A DNA stretch of 12,499 bases from Gemmatimonadota bacterium (lineage in GTDB: Bacteria; GCA-2686955). Under the pieces are notes generated by a model, which searched no databases, was not told where the DNA came from, and was given only the letters and a program-made list of their open reading frames with translations. Position 1 is the first letter of the stretch. Every line of letters starts with the position of its first letter. Of this stretch, positions 1-7,226 are shown piece after piece. The position numbers and the translations under genes are program-made. The stretch covers positions 1 to 12,499 of the forward strand of contig NYZA01000202.1 of NCBI GenBank assembly GCA_002686955.1. The letters run 5' to 3'.

Positions 1-116
1 AAACGGAGGGAAGTGCTGCCAGGGTGCGGAGATGCGCCGCCACAGCAGAAAGTTGGTGAGATATGCGGGCTAGCGCAACGAGAAGCGGCTGCATCTCACG
101 ATACAGCCGCTCCCTG

Positions 117-145
117 CCAAGAGCGGAAGGTCATGCCGCTCTTGG
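117..145 (-). terminator. Hairpin just downstream of the small secreted-protein gene
   Basis: A perfect 10-bp stem (117-126 with 136-145, CCAAGAGCGG / CCGCTCTTGG) encloses a 9-nt loop. It lies 17 nt past the stop codon of the minus-strand gene ending at 162, the usual place for a 3' hairpin. No T-run follows on the minus strand, so it is not a canonical intrinsic terminator and may only stabilise the 3' end or assist factor-dependent termination. The remaining bases 1-116 show no gene I can support. Confidence 0.4.
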
Positions 146-161
146 GCTATCAGGTTTCAGG

Positions 162-587
162 CTACTCGGCGGAGCCGAATGCCTGAATCGTCGAGACCAT
201 GATCTCAGAGCCCTCGTCGAAGGGGCAGGGGCCAGGACTGTCGTTGTAGTTCAGCGGGTCGAGCCAAGTGACCCATTCGTCCTCCCAGCGGTGCATGGTC
301 ATCGTGCCGTCGAGGGGCAGACCATCGATGACGAAGCCCCAGTTGGAGCCGCCCACGCAAGGCTGGCTCTCCAAGCACTGGACCCGGCCCTGGCCGTCCA
401 CGACACGCCCATGAACTTCGACGTCGGTACCGGCGCAGTCGGTATTGCGCCACCAGCCGGTGATCATGCCACCTTGCAGTGTCAGCTCGAGTCCATCGCA
501 GTACGGATCGAAATCGAAGCAGGTCTGGGCCTGAACGGCGGCGGAGAGGAGCAGCGAAGCTGCGCCGATACAGAGAAGTTTCTTCAC
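162..587 (-). CDS. Small secreted six-cysteine protein of unknown function
   Basis: A 141-residue protein read from a GTG start at 587. This start is chosen because it gives a textbook signal peptide (VKKLLCIGAASLLLSAAVQAQ, with basic N-end, hydrophobic core and an Ala-x-Ala-like cleavage site near residues 19-21). A GGGGAC ribosome-binding site also lies about 8 nt upstream. The frame stays open to 860, but the upstream part reads as untranslated leader. The mature part is about 120 residues, rich in Trp, Gly and Asp, with six cysteines that could form three disulfides. This implies export to the periplasm or outside. No known domain is recognised. It is transcribed divergently from egtD, with about 260 nt between the two starts, so a shared regulatory region is possible. 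It ends just before a hairpin at 117-145. Confidence 0.7.
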   Translation of the reverse strand: MKKLLCIGAASLLLSAAVQAQTCFDFDPYCDGLELTLQGGMITGWWRNTDCAGTDVEVHGRVVDGQGRVQCLESQPCVGGSNWGFVIDGLPLDGTMTMHRWEDEWVTWLDPLNYNDSPGPCPFDEGSEIMVSTIQAFGSAE

Positions 588-849
588 GATTCTGTCCCCG
601 TTGAAGATCCACGGTTGCACCCGCTCAGGGCCGTTGGACGGTCCATCGGCCTGGGCCTGAACGGATCTACGAAATCTGAATGCGCCCCCAGGGTAAGCCC
701 GATCTCTCGCTCTCGCCACCCCGTAATTCATGTTTTTCGGATGTGTGGACGAAAAAACCGGCAAGACACGGGCCTGAAATGAGCGGGTCCAAACCCCTAT
801 TGCGTGAGGCGACGACCTAACCGATGGTGGAGCAGATTCGGAGGCCCCA

Positions 850-1893
850 GTGATTGCCACGACCTACCGCACGCGGAGCGAGCTGATCGATCGTTTTCAG
901 GCCGCGCTCTCGCGCGACGAATTGCGCTGCATGCTGCACGGGCGGCGGCGAGACGAGAGGGGAGCGTTCGCTCGTTCGGTCGTGGAGGGCCTCGAGAACG
1001 ATCCGCCGAAACTGGATTGCCGCTACCTCTACGACGCCAGGGGCAGTGCGCTCTTCGAACAGATCACGGCGCAACCCGAATACTATCCGACCCGCACCGA
1101 GGCGGCGATCTTGAGCCGTCATGCCCGTGACATCATCGAGGCTACCGGCGCGGCGCGATTCATGGAGTTGGGCTCCGGGAGCGCCGAGAAAACGGGACGT
1201 TTGCTGGATGCCGCCGCCGCGCGCGGCGGCGAGCTCACCTACGTGCCCGTAGACGTTAGTGAAGAGGCCTTGCACGCCGCGGGGGCGGCGGTGGCGCGGG
1301 AGCATAGAAATGCCCGTGTCATCGCGTTGAACGCAACCTATGAAGAGGCCTTCCCGCTTTTCGAAGATCTGTCACCGCTGCTCTGCCTTTTTCTCGGCGG
1401 CACCGTCGGCAACTTCCCGCCACCCCAGGCAGACCTGTTTTGGACCGAAGTGACGTACGCACTCCATCCGAGAGACCATTTTCTCGTCGGCGTTGATCTC
1501 GTAAAGAACCGCGACAGGTTGGAGCAGGCCTACAACGACGCCGCCGGTGTCACCGCGGAGTTTACGAAGAATCTCTTCGTCCGAATGAACCGAGAGCTCG
1601 GATCGGGTGTCGACGTGAGGGGATTGCGACACGAAGCGCGTTTCGATGAAGCCCAAGAACAGATAGAGATCCACGCCCATTTCACCGCGGAACAATCGAT
1701 CGGAGTGAAGTCCTTGGAGTGGGAGCGTTGCTTCGAAGCGGGCAGCCGTGTACTCGTCGAGATCTCGAGGAAATTCCGTCTCGACCGTTTCCCCAACTAT
1801 CTCGCCGGTTTCGGACTGCAAACTCGAGCGATCTACACCGACGCGCATCATGATTTCGCGCTGCTTCTGCTTCAGCGCGGGAATCGAGCATGA
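850..1893 (+). CDS. egtD: EgtD, L-histidine N-alpha-methyltransferase (ergothioneine biosynthesis)
   Basis: A 347-residue SAM-dependent enzyme of the EgtD family (about 320 residues in mycobacteria). It methylates the histidine alpha-amino group three times to give hercynine (trimethylhistidine). Visible signatures are the family block LYDARGSALFEQITAQPEYYPTR-type (near residues 59-80), the SAM loop ELGSGSAEKT, the GGTVGN motif with Asn188, and AYNDAAG with Tyr228. The segment VEISRKFR carries Glu304 and Ser306, matching the Glu282/Ser284 pair that binds the substrate in the mycobacterial enzyme. It starts with GTG at 850 behind GGAG at 840-843. Its stop overlaps the start of the next gene (ATGA, 1890-1893), indicating translational coupling. 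There is no DinB/EgtB domain nearby, so the sulfur step must be done by another enzyme, most simply the coupled fusion downstream. Cytoplasmic. Confidence 0.95.
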   Translation: MIATTYRTRSELIDRFQAALSRDELRCMLHGRRRDERGAFARSVVEGLENDPPKLDCRYLYDARGSALFEQITAQPEYYPTRTEAAILSRHARDIIEATGAARFMELGSGSAEKTGRLLDAAAARGGELTYVPVDVSEEALHAAGAAVAREHRNARVIALNATYEEAFPLFEDLSPLLCLFLGGTVGNFPPPQADLFWTEVTYALHPRDHFLVGVDLVKNRDRLEQAYNDAAGVTAEFTKNLFVRMNRELGSGVDVRGLRHEARFDEAQEQIEIHAHFTAEQSIGVKSLEWERCFEAGSRVLVEISRKFRLDRFPNYLAGFGLQTRAIYTDAHHDFALLLLQRGNRA

Positions 1894-4800
1894 ACGGACG
1901 GGGGGAAGTCTGCGACGGGATTTGCGGGATCTGTCCGGCGGGTTGCTGGGTCCGCGTCGAGATGCGGGAGGGGCGCATGATCGAGGTGGCCCCGAATCCT
2001 GATCATCCCCTGGGAATGATCTGCACGATCGGGCGACACTCTCCGCGGGTGGTTCACGATCCGGATCGGCTCCGAACGCCCCTCCGCCGCACCGGCCCCA
2101 AGGGAAGCCACCGATTCGCGCCGATCTCTTGGGACGACGCTTTTGCCGAGATCGTGGAGCGTCTCGAGACCATCAAGTCGGAGCACGGTGCCGAAGCCTG
2201 CGGGATCTACACGGGGCGCGGCAGCTTCGATATGGCGCTCTGCGACCTCTTTCAGCCCGCGGGAGTCGAAGTGTCGTCGGCTTCGAGCATTCTCTTCCCT
2301 TTCGGATCGCCGAACTCGCTGGGAGTAGGCGCGCTCTGCTACGTCTCCTTCGCGATGATCGCGCCTCATACTACGATGGGCGAAATGTTCGTTACGATGG
2401 ACACCGACGTGGATCAGGCGGAGCTGATCGTGGTTTGGGGGGCGAATCCCGCCACCGACTCGCCACCCTCGGGCCACCAGCGGATCCTACGCGCGAGAGA
2501 GAGGGGCGCCGAGGTGGTGGTCATCGATCCGCGGCGCAACCGGACCGCGCGAGAGTCCGGCGCTCAGTGGATTCCGCTCCGCCCCGGGACCGATGGCGCA
2601 CTCGCGCTCGGCCTGATCGAAGTACTCATTGAAGAGGAGCTGATCGAGGAAGAGTTCGTCGAAAACTGGACGGTCGGGTACGAAGGACTGACGACGCTCG
2701 CACAGCACTATCGGGCGGAGGTCGTCGAAGGGGTCACCGGAGTGCCCGCCGAAACGGTGCGCTCGCTGGCCCGTCGGATCGCCGGGGCGCGTGGGGCCGC
2801 CCCCGTGATGTATACGGGGCTCGAGTATTCCGACAGCGGTGTGCAAGCGATCCGAGCTGTATTCACCTTGTGGGCTTTGGCGGGCCAACTCGACGTCCCG
2901 GGTGGACTGCTCTTTCGCATGAAAGAGAATCGGTTTCCTCAGAACCGTCGTCACCTCGTTCCGAATCCCGACATGCGCAAGGCTCTCGGAAGAGATCGCT
3001 TTCCCGTCTACAGCCAGTATCGGGGCGAGTCCCATGCGATCGCATTGCCCGATTCTGTCCTCCGGGGAGAACCGTACCGCCTCCGCGCACTGCTGATTCT
3101 GGGCGGCTCGATCATCACCGCCTGGCCCAACCCCTCGCTCTGGCGCGAGACCCTCGGCGCGCTCGATTTCCTCGTCACCATCGACCGCTACCACACCGCC
3201 GATTCCGCCTATGCCGACATCGTTCTACCGGCAACAACAGGGTACGAGATGACGTCGTACTTACGTTACGGGCCGCTCTTCAAGATCCGGGAGCGCCTGG
3301 TGACGCCAGAAGGAGACGCACGCAGCGATTTCTTGATCCTGACGGAGCTGGCGCAACGATTGGGCTTCGGCGATCGCTATCCGCAAAGCGAAGAGGAGCT
3401 GCTAAAGTGGGCGCTCGAGGGAACCGGCTTCACGGTGGAAGAGGTTCGCGAGCGCGGAGGCTCGGTGCAGATTCCGACGGTGATGATGGAGTACCGCAAG
3501 TGGGAAAAAGGGCGGCTGCGGGCCGACGGTCACCCCGGATTCGACACACCGAGCGGCAAGTTCGAGATCGCCTCGTCCCTTCTGGAAGAGCACGGATACG
3601 ATCCCCTGCCTGTCTATACCGAGCCGGCGGAGGGACCGCTGTCCCGTCCGGATTTGGCCGAACGCTATCCACTTGTCTTCAACTCAGGCGCGAGGAATCG
3701 TTACGATTTCCGCAGTCAACATCATGGTGTCGAAGGCCTGCGGGAGCGGCTTCCCGAGCCGACGGTGATCGTGAACGATCTCGACGCCGCGGCACGTGAA
3801 ATCGAGGATGGTGATGCTGTCTGGGTAGAGACGGCGCGCGGCCGGGCGCATTTCCGAGCAAGAGTGACGCCTGAGATCGTGCGCGGCGCGGTCGACGCCG
3901 GTATGGGCGGCGGAGGCCCGCTGGGCTCGAAGGCGTGGCGTAAGTGCAACGTGAACGATCTCACGGATCTCGAGCATTTCGATCCGATCTCTGGCTTTCC
4001 GGTGTACAAGACCTTGCTTTGCGAAGTGGGTCTCGTAGAGGCGGTGAGATCGGAGGGGAAGATGTGGGGGACGGACACTCGGAAGGATGAAACGAAGGCC
4101 GGGCTCGACGCATGGCACGCAACCGCGCCCAACCCGCCGAAACGTATTGTGTATCTGGACAACAACGCCACGACTTCGGTCGATGCCGAAGTGCTCGGAG
4201 CGATGCTTCCCCTCTTGCGCGAAGAGTGTGGCAATCCTTCGAGCATTCATTCCATCGGAAGTGGGGCCCGATCGAAGGTGGAAGACGCGCGCCGTAAGAT
4301 CGCCCAGGTCCTCAACTGCACCGCGCGGCGGATCGTGTTCACGGGAAGCGGCACCGAAGCGAACAACCTGGCGATCGAAGGGACGATTCGGGCGCTGGGG
4401 CGGCCAGCGCATATCGTCACGAGTGCCGTGGAGCACCCCGCGGTACTGAACCCTTGCCGCGCGCTCGAAGCGCAGGGCCACGCACTGACGGTCTTGCCGG
4501 TCGATCGCGAAGGTCGTGTCGATCCGGCGGAGCTCGCGGATGCCTTCAGAGACGACACCGCGCTAGTCAGCATCATGCTGGCCAACAACGAGACCGGCAC
4601 GATCGAGCCGATCGCGGAGTGCGTTGCTCTTGCGCGGGAGCGAGGCATCCTCTTCCACACCGACGCGGTTCAGGCCCTGGGCAAGATCCCTCTCGATGTG
4701 CGGGAGCTGGGCGTCGATCTTCTGAGCGTCTCTTCGCACAAGATCAACGGCCCGAAGGGGGTGGGGGCACTCTACCGGCGAAAAGGTGTCGCGATCGACC

Positions 4801-5303
4801 CCTTGGTCCACGGAGGCGGCCAGGAATCTGGATTGCGCTCCGGCACCGAAAACGTTCCCGGCATCGTGGGCTTTGGAAAGGCGTGCGAAGTCGCTCTGCG
4901 CCGGCTCAACGATGGTGAAATGGGCCGTGTGGGGAAGCTTCGAGACCATCTCGAAGCCGGCATCGCCGAACTCGCCACGAAGGCGATCCGCAACGGCAGC
5001 AGGTGCCACTGCCTGCCCAACACCCTGAATACCACCCTCCCGGGCGTACGTGGCGAATCGCTGGTGCTCCACCTCGATCGATGTGGGGTGGCGTTCTCCT
5101 CCGGATCCGCCTGCAAATCGGGCAACCCGGATCCCTCCCACGCACTGCTCGCGATGGGGCTATCGGAAGAAGACGCCCACTGCGCTCTTCGCTTCTCGCT
5201 CGGAGTGGGGACCTCTCGCGAAGATGTGGACTACACGCTGGAGAGCCTGGGACGCGTGCTTCGCGACACTTTTGCGGCGGTGCGTTTCGTGGGGTGTCGC
5301 TGA
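1890..5303 (+). CDS. Metallopterin-dependent ergothioneine synthase (molybdo/tungstopterin oxidoreductase fused to cysteine desulfurase)
   Basis: A 1137-residue two-module enzyme. Residues 1 to about 735 are a DMSO-reductase-family metallopterin enzyme. It has a [4Fe-4S] motif C12-x2-C15-x3-C19-x25-C45, a likely Mo/W ligand Cys150 (in GALCYVS after FGSPNS), the pterin motif WGANP at 183-187, and a C-terminal dinucleotide-binding domain from about residue 593. Residues 751-1137 are a NifS/IscS-type desulfurase with the start KRIVYLDNNATT, PLP lysine Lys951 (SSHK) and persulfide cysteine Cys1075 (SSGSACKSG). Both active sites look complete and the frame is continuous. This architecture, next to egtD, matches the ergothioneine synthase described from Caldithrix abyssi. 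There the N-module is related to tungsten acetylene hydratase and the C-module draws sulfur from cysteine to thiolate trimethylhistidine at imidazole C2. No twin-arginine signal, so cytoplasmic. The function is inferred from architecture and context; metal identity cannot be read from sequence. Confidence 0.9.
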   Translation: MNGRGEVCDGICGICPAGCWVRVEMREGRMIEVAPNPDHPLGMICTIGRHSPRVVHDPDRLRTPLRRTGPKGSHRFAPISWDDAFAEIVERLETIKSEHGAEACGIYTGRGSFDMALCDLFQPAGVEVSSASSILFPFGSPNSLGVGALCYVSFAMIAPHTTMGEMFVTMDTDVDQAELIVVWGANPATDSPPSGHQRILRARERGAEVVVIDPRRNRTARESGAQWIPLRPGTDGALALGLIEVLIEEELIEEEFVENWTVGYEGLTTLAQHYRAEVVEGVTGVPAETVRSLARRIAGARGAAPVMYTGLEYSDSGVQAIRAVFTLWALAGQLDVPGGLLFRMKENRFPQNRRHLVPNPDMRKALGRDRFPVYSQYRGESHAIALPDSVLRGEPYRLRALLILGGSIITAWPNPSLWRETLGALDFLVTIDRYHTADSAYADIVLPATTGYEMTSYLRYGPLFKIRERLVTPEGDARSDFLILTELAQRLGFGDRYPQSEEELLKWALEGTGFTVEEVRERGGSVQIPTVMMEYRKWEKGRLRADGHPGFDTPSGKFEIASSLLEEHGYDPLPVYTEPAEGPLSRPDLAERYPLVFNSGARNRYDFRSQHHGVEGLRERLPEPTVIVNDLDAAAREIEDGDAVWVETARGRAHFRARVTPEIVRGAVDAGMGGGGPLGSKAWRKCNVNDLTDLEHFDPISGFPVYKTLLCEVGLVEAVRSEGKMWGTDTRKDETKAGLDAWHATAPNPPKRIVYLDNNATTSVDAEVLGAMLPLLREECGNPSSIHSIGSGARSKVEDARRKIAQVLNCTARRIVFTGSGTEANNLAIEGTIRALGRPAHIVTSAVEHPAVLNPCRALEAQGHALTVLPVDREGRVDPAELADAFRDDTALVSIMLANNETGTIEPIAECVALARERGILFHTDAVQALGKIPLDVRELGVDLLSVSSHKINGPKGVGALYRRKGVAIDPLVHGGGQESGLRSGTENVPGIVGFGKACEVALRRLNDGEMGRVGKLRDHLEAGIAELATKAIRNGSRCHCLPNTLNTTLPGVRGESLVLHLDRCGVAFSSGSACKSGNPDPSHALLAMGLSEEDAHCALRFSLGVGTSREDVDYTLESLGRVLRDTFAAVRFVGCR

Positions 5304-5344
5304 ACCGATCCGTCGGGTAGCATGCTGCCAGAGGAGATCACCCG

Positions 5345-6496
5345 ATGGCATCGATGCTGTTCAGCGAGGAACACGAGATCTTCCGTGGCGCATTTCGCGC
5401 TTTCGTCGCGGCCGAGGTAACGCCCAATGCCGAAGAGTGGGAGCGGCGGCGCGAAGTGCCGCGGGAGCTGTGGTTGAAGATGGGCGAACAGGGCTTTCTG
5501 TGCCCGTGGTTGCCGGAAGAAGATGGGGGACTCGGTCTCGATTTCGGCTACTCGATGATCGTCAACCAGGAGCTGATCCGGGGGGACGGATTCGGGGTCG
5601 GAGTGCCGCTGCACAGCGATGTCGCAACTCCTTATCTCGCCGGCTACGGAACAGCGGAGGCGAAGCGCCGTTGGCTGCCGGGCTGTTTGAGCGGAGAGAC
5701 GATCACGACCGTGGCCTTCACCGAGCCGGACGCCGGCAGCGATCTGGCGGCGATTCGCACCCACGCGGTCCGCGACGGCGACGACTTCGTGATCAACGGC
5801 CAGAAAACCTTCATCACCAACGGCTGGGTGAGCGACCTCAACGTCGTCGCGGTAAAGACCGATCCTTCCGCCGGGCACCGGGGGATCAGCCTGATTCTGG
5901 TAGATTCCGGAGCGAGGGGCTTCGAGCGCGGGCGGAAGCTCGAGAAGATGGGTTACCACATGCAAGACACGGCGGAGCTCGCGTTCGTCGACTGCCGGGT
6001 GCCCGCAGCCAATCTTCTGGGCGAAGAGGGAGAAGGGTTCCGCTATCTGATGGAGAAGCTCCAGCAGGAGCGGCTCGAAGTTAGCATCAAGTGTCAGACC
6101 ATGGCGGAGGAGTGCCTGAAAGAGGCGATCGAGTACACGCATACGCGGAGCGCATTCGGCAGGACGATCGCCGCCCACCAGGCCAGCGCTTTCAAGCTGG
6201 CAGAGATGGCGACCGAGGTCGAGCTCGGGCGCACCTTTCTCGAAGACCTCGTGGCGGAGCATATCGCCGGGCGAAACATCGTGCAGCGGGTGTCGATGGC
6301 GAAGTACTGGCTGGCGGAGATGGCCAATCGAACCGCCTACGCGGCGGTGCAGCTACACGGTGGCTACGGATACATGGAGGAGTACAGAATCTGTCGCCTC
6401 TTTCGCGATGTGCGTTCGTTGCCGATCGTCGCTGGAACCAGCGAGATCATGAAGCTGATCGTGGCGCGAGGGCTTGCGCCCAATTCCTCAAGGTAA
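5345..6496 (+). CDS. Acyl-CoA dehydrogenase family protein
   Basis: A 383-residue flavoprotein of normal length for the family, which oxidises acyl-CoA at the alpha-beta bond and passes electrons to ETF. Signature 1 is seen as VAFTEPDAGSDLAAIRT (from residue 123). The C-terminal signature is YGYMEEYRICRLFRD followed by IVAGTSEIMKLIVARGL. Glu346 sits at the place of the catalytic base of medium-chain acyl-CoA dehydrogenase (the Glu before Tyr). The start at 5345 has AGAGGAG about 8 nt upstream. It lies 41 nt after the ergothioneine synthase on the same strand, so it is probably co-transcribed. Substrate cannot be told from sequence. A role in ergothioneine metabolism is not established; ordinary fatty or branched-chain acyl-CoA oxidation is the default reading. 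Confidence 0.93.
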   Translation: MASMLFSEEHEIFRGAFRAFVAAEVTPNAEEWERRREVPRELWLKMGEQGFLCPWLPEEDGGLGLDFGYSMIVNQELIRGDGFGVGVPLHSDVATPYLAGYGTAEAKRRWLPGCLSGETITTVAFTEPDAGSDLAAIRTHAVRDGDDFVINGQKTFITNGWVSDLNVVAVKTDPSAGHRGISLILVDSGARGFERGRKLEKMGYHMQDTAELAFVDCRVPAANLLGEEGEGFRYLMEKLQQERLEVSIKCQTMAEECLKEAIEYTHTRSAFGRTIAAHQASAFKLAEMATEVELGRTFLEDLVAEHIAGRNIVQRVSMAKYWLAEMANRTAYAAVQLHGGYGYMEEYRICRLFRDVRSLPIVAGTSEIMKLIVARGLAPNSSR

Positions 6497-6502
6497 GGGT
6501 TC

Positions 6503-7000
6503 ATGAAAAGAACAGCAATCGATCCGGATCTCTTCGACGCCCGCGGTCCACAGGTCCGTTCTTTCGTCAAGACCACGACGATCGACGCGCCGCCGGAGAA
6601 GGTCTACGAAATCTGGACCGATGCCGCGGCATTCGTGGCGGCCTATGCATCACCGAATGTCGATCTCAGAGCCGAGATCGACCTTGCGATCGGCGGGAGA
6701 TATGAATGGCTGTGGGACGGTGTGACCGGAAGCAACGGCTGCCAGATCCTCAGCTACATTCCGAATCGCATGATCAGCTTCAGCTGGAACGCCCCGCCCA
6801 GCCAGCCCGAGAGCCGCGCCAAGCGCACTTGGGTGGTCGTGGAATTCGAGAGAAGCAGGGAAGGCGGCACGCATCTCACGCTGACACATCTCGGTTTCGG
6901 TACCGCCCCGCACTGGCAAGAGACCTTCGAGTACTTCTCCGCGGCTTGGCTGCATGTGCTCGAACAGTTCAAGAGGGCGCTGGAAGGTGGGGGCGAGTGA
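6503..7000 (+). CDS. AHSA1/SRPBCC (START-like) domain protein
   Basis: A 165-residue protein beginning 6 nt after the acyl-CoA dehydrogenase stop, with AAGGTAAGGG overlapping that stop as ribosome-binding site. The order of features is that of the AHSA1-like branch of the SRPBCC fold. First comes a beta strand and VKTTTIDAPPEKVYEIWTD (near residues 21-39), then GGRYEWLWDG, a central strand MISFSWNAP, WVVVEFER, and THLTLTHLGFG. A final amphipathic helix carries WLHVLEQFKRALEG. Family members form a hydrophobic pocket for small ligands and usually have no catalytic centre that can be read from sequence. Tight spacing suggests co-transcription with the upstream genes. Its ligand is unknown. Confidence 0.85.
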   Translation: MKRTAIDPDLFDARGPQVRSFVKTTTIDAPPEKVYEIWTDAAAFVAAYASPNVDLRAEIDLAIGGRYEWLWDGVTGSNGCQILSYIPNRMISFSWNAPPSQPESRAKRTWVVVEFERSREGGTHLTLTHLGFGTAPHWQETFEYFSAAWLHVLEQFKRALEGGGE

Positions 7001-7043
7001 CGGAATCACGATTTCCGGAGTTGAAGAAACAGGCGTCGGATTG

Positions 7044-7133
7044 ATGGTCCGAGCGCTTCTCTCCGCGCTGATGCCGGGCGCGCTCGCGGACGCCGAAGCG
7101 CTCGATCTTGCGAACTGGCATTGGCCTAGTCAC
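7044..7133 (+). pseudogene. Possible 5' end of a gene cut by the insertion sequence
   Basis: An ATG at 7044 opens a frame of about 30 residues (MVRALLSALMPGALADAEAL onward, then WHWPSH) that runs straight into the left end of the IS element and stays open into the transposase. The composition is protein-like, but no family is recognised and the ribosome-binding site is weak. A second tiny frame (GTG 6997 to stop 7045) overlaps the AHSA1 stop and touches this ATG. Either could be the remnant of a gene that followed the AHSA1 gene. Equally, this may be ordinary intergenic DNA. Confidence 0.2.
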
Positions 7134-7143
7134 TATGTAACGA
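7134..7143 (+). repeat. Left subterminal inverted repeat of the IS
   Basis: TATGTAACGA is the reverse complement of 8673-8682. The next two bases (TC) match the right copy (CC) with one difference. It lies 83 nt before the transposase start. Confidence 0.75.
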
Positions 7144-7226
7144 TCGACTCCGAGCGCAAGCTCGTGGACTACGCTACGGTTAGAGAACCGTTGCGCGCAG
7201 GGCCACCATACGAAAGGAGCCGGTCC

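Noticed and set aside
63-782. Long plus-strand open frame (239 codons) at the left edge
   Set aside because: It lies antisense to the signal-peptide protein and has low-complexity, Arg-rich composition, no recognisable domain and no ribosome-binding site.
588-860. N-terminal extension of the minus-strand secreted protein to an ATG at 860
   Set aside because: The extension would bury the signal peptide at residue 92; the GTG at 587 has a good ribosome-binding site and gives a proper signal peptide. It would also overlap the egtD start.
4061-5303. Separate cysteine desulfurase gene starting at an in-frame ATG near 4061
   Set aside because: The frame runs without a stop from 1890, there is no clear ribosome-binding site at 4061, and the fused layout matches the known bifunctional enzyme. 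An internal start cannot be fully excluded.
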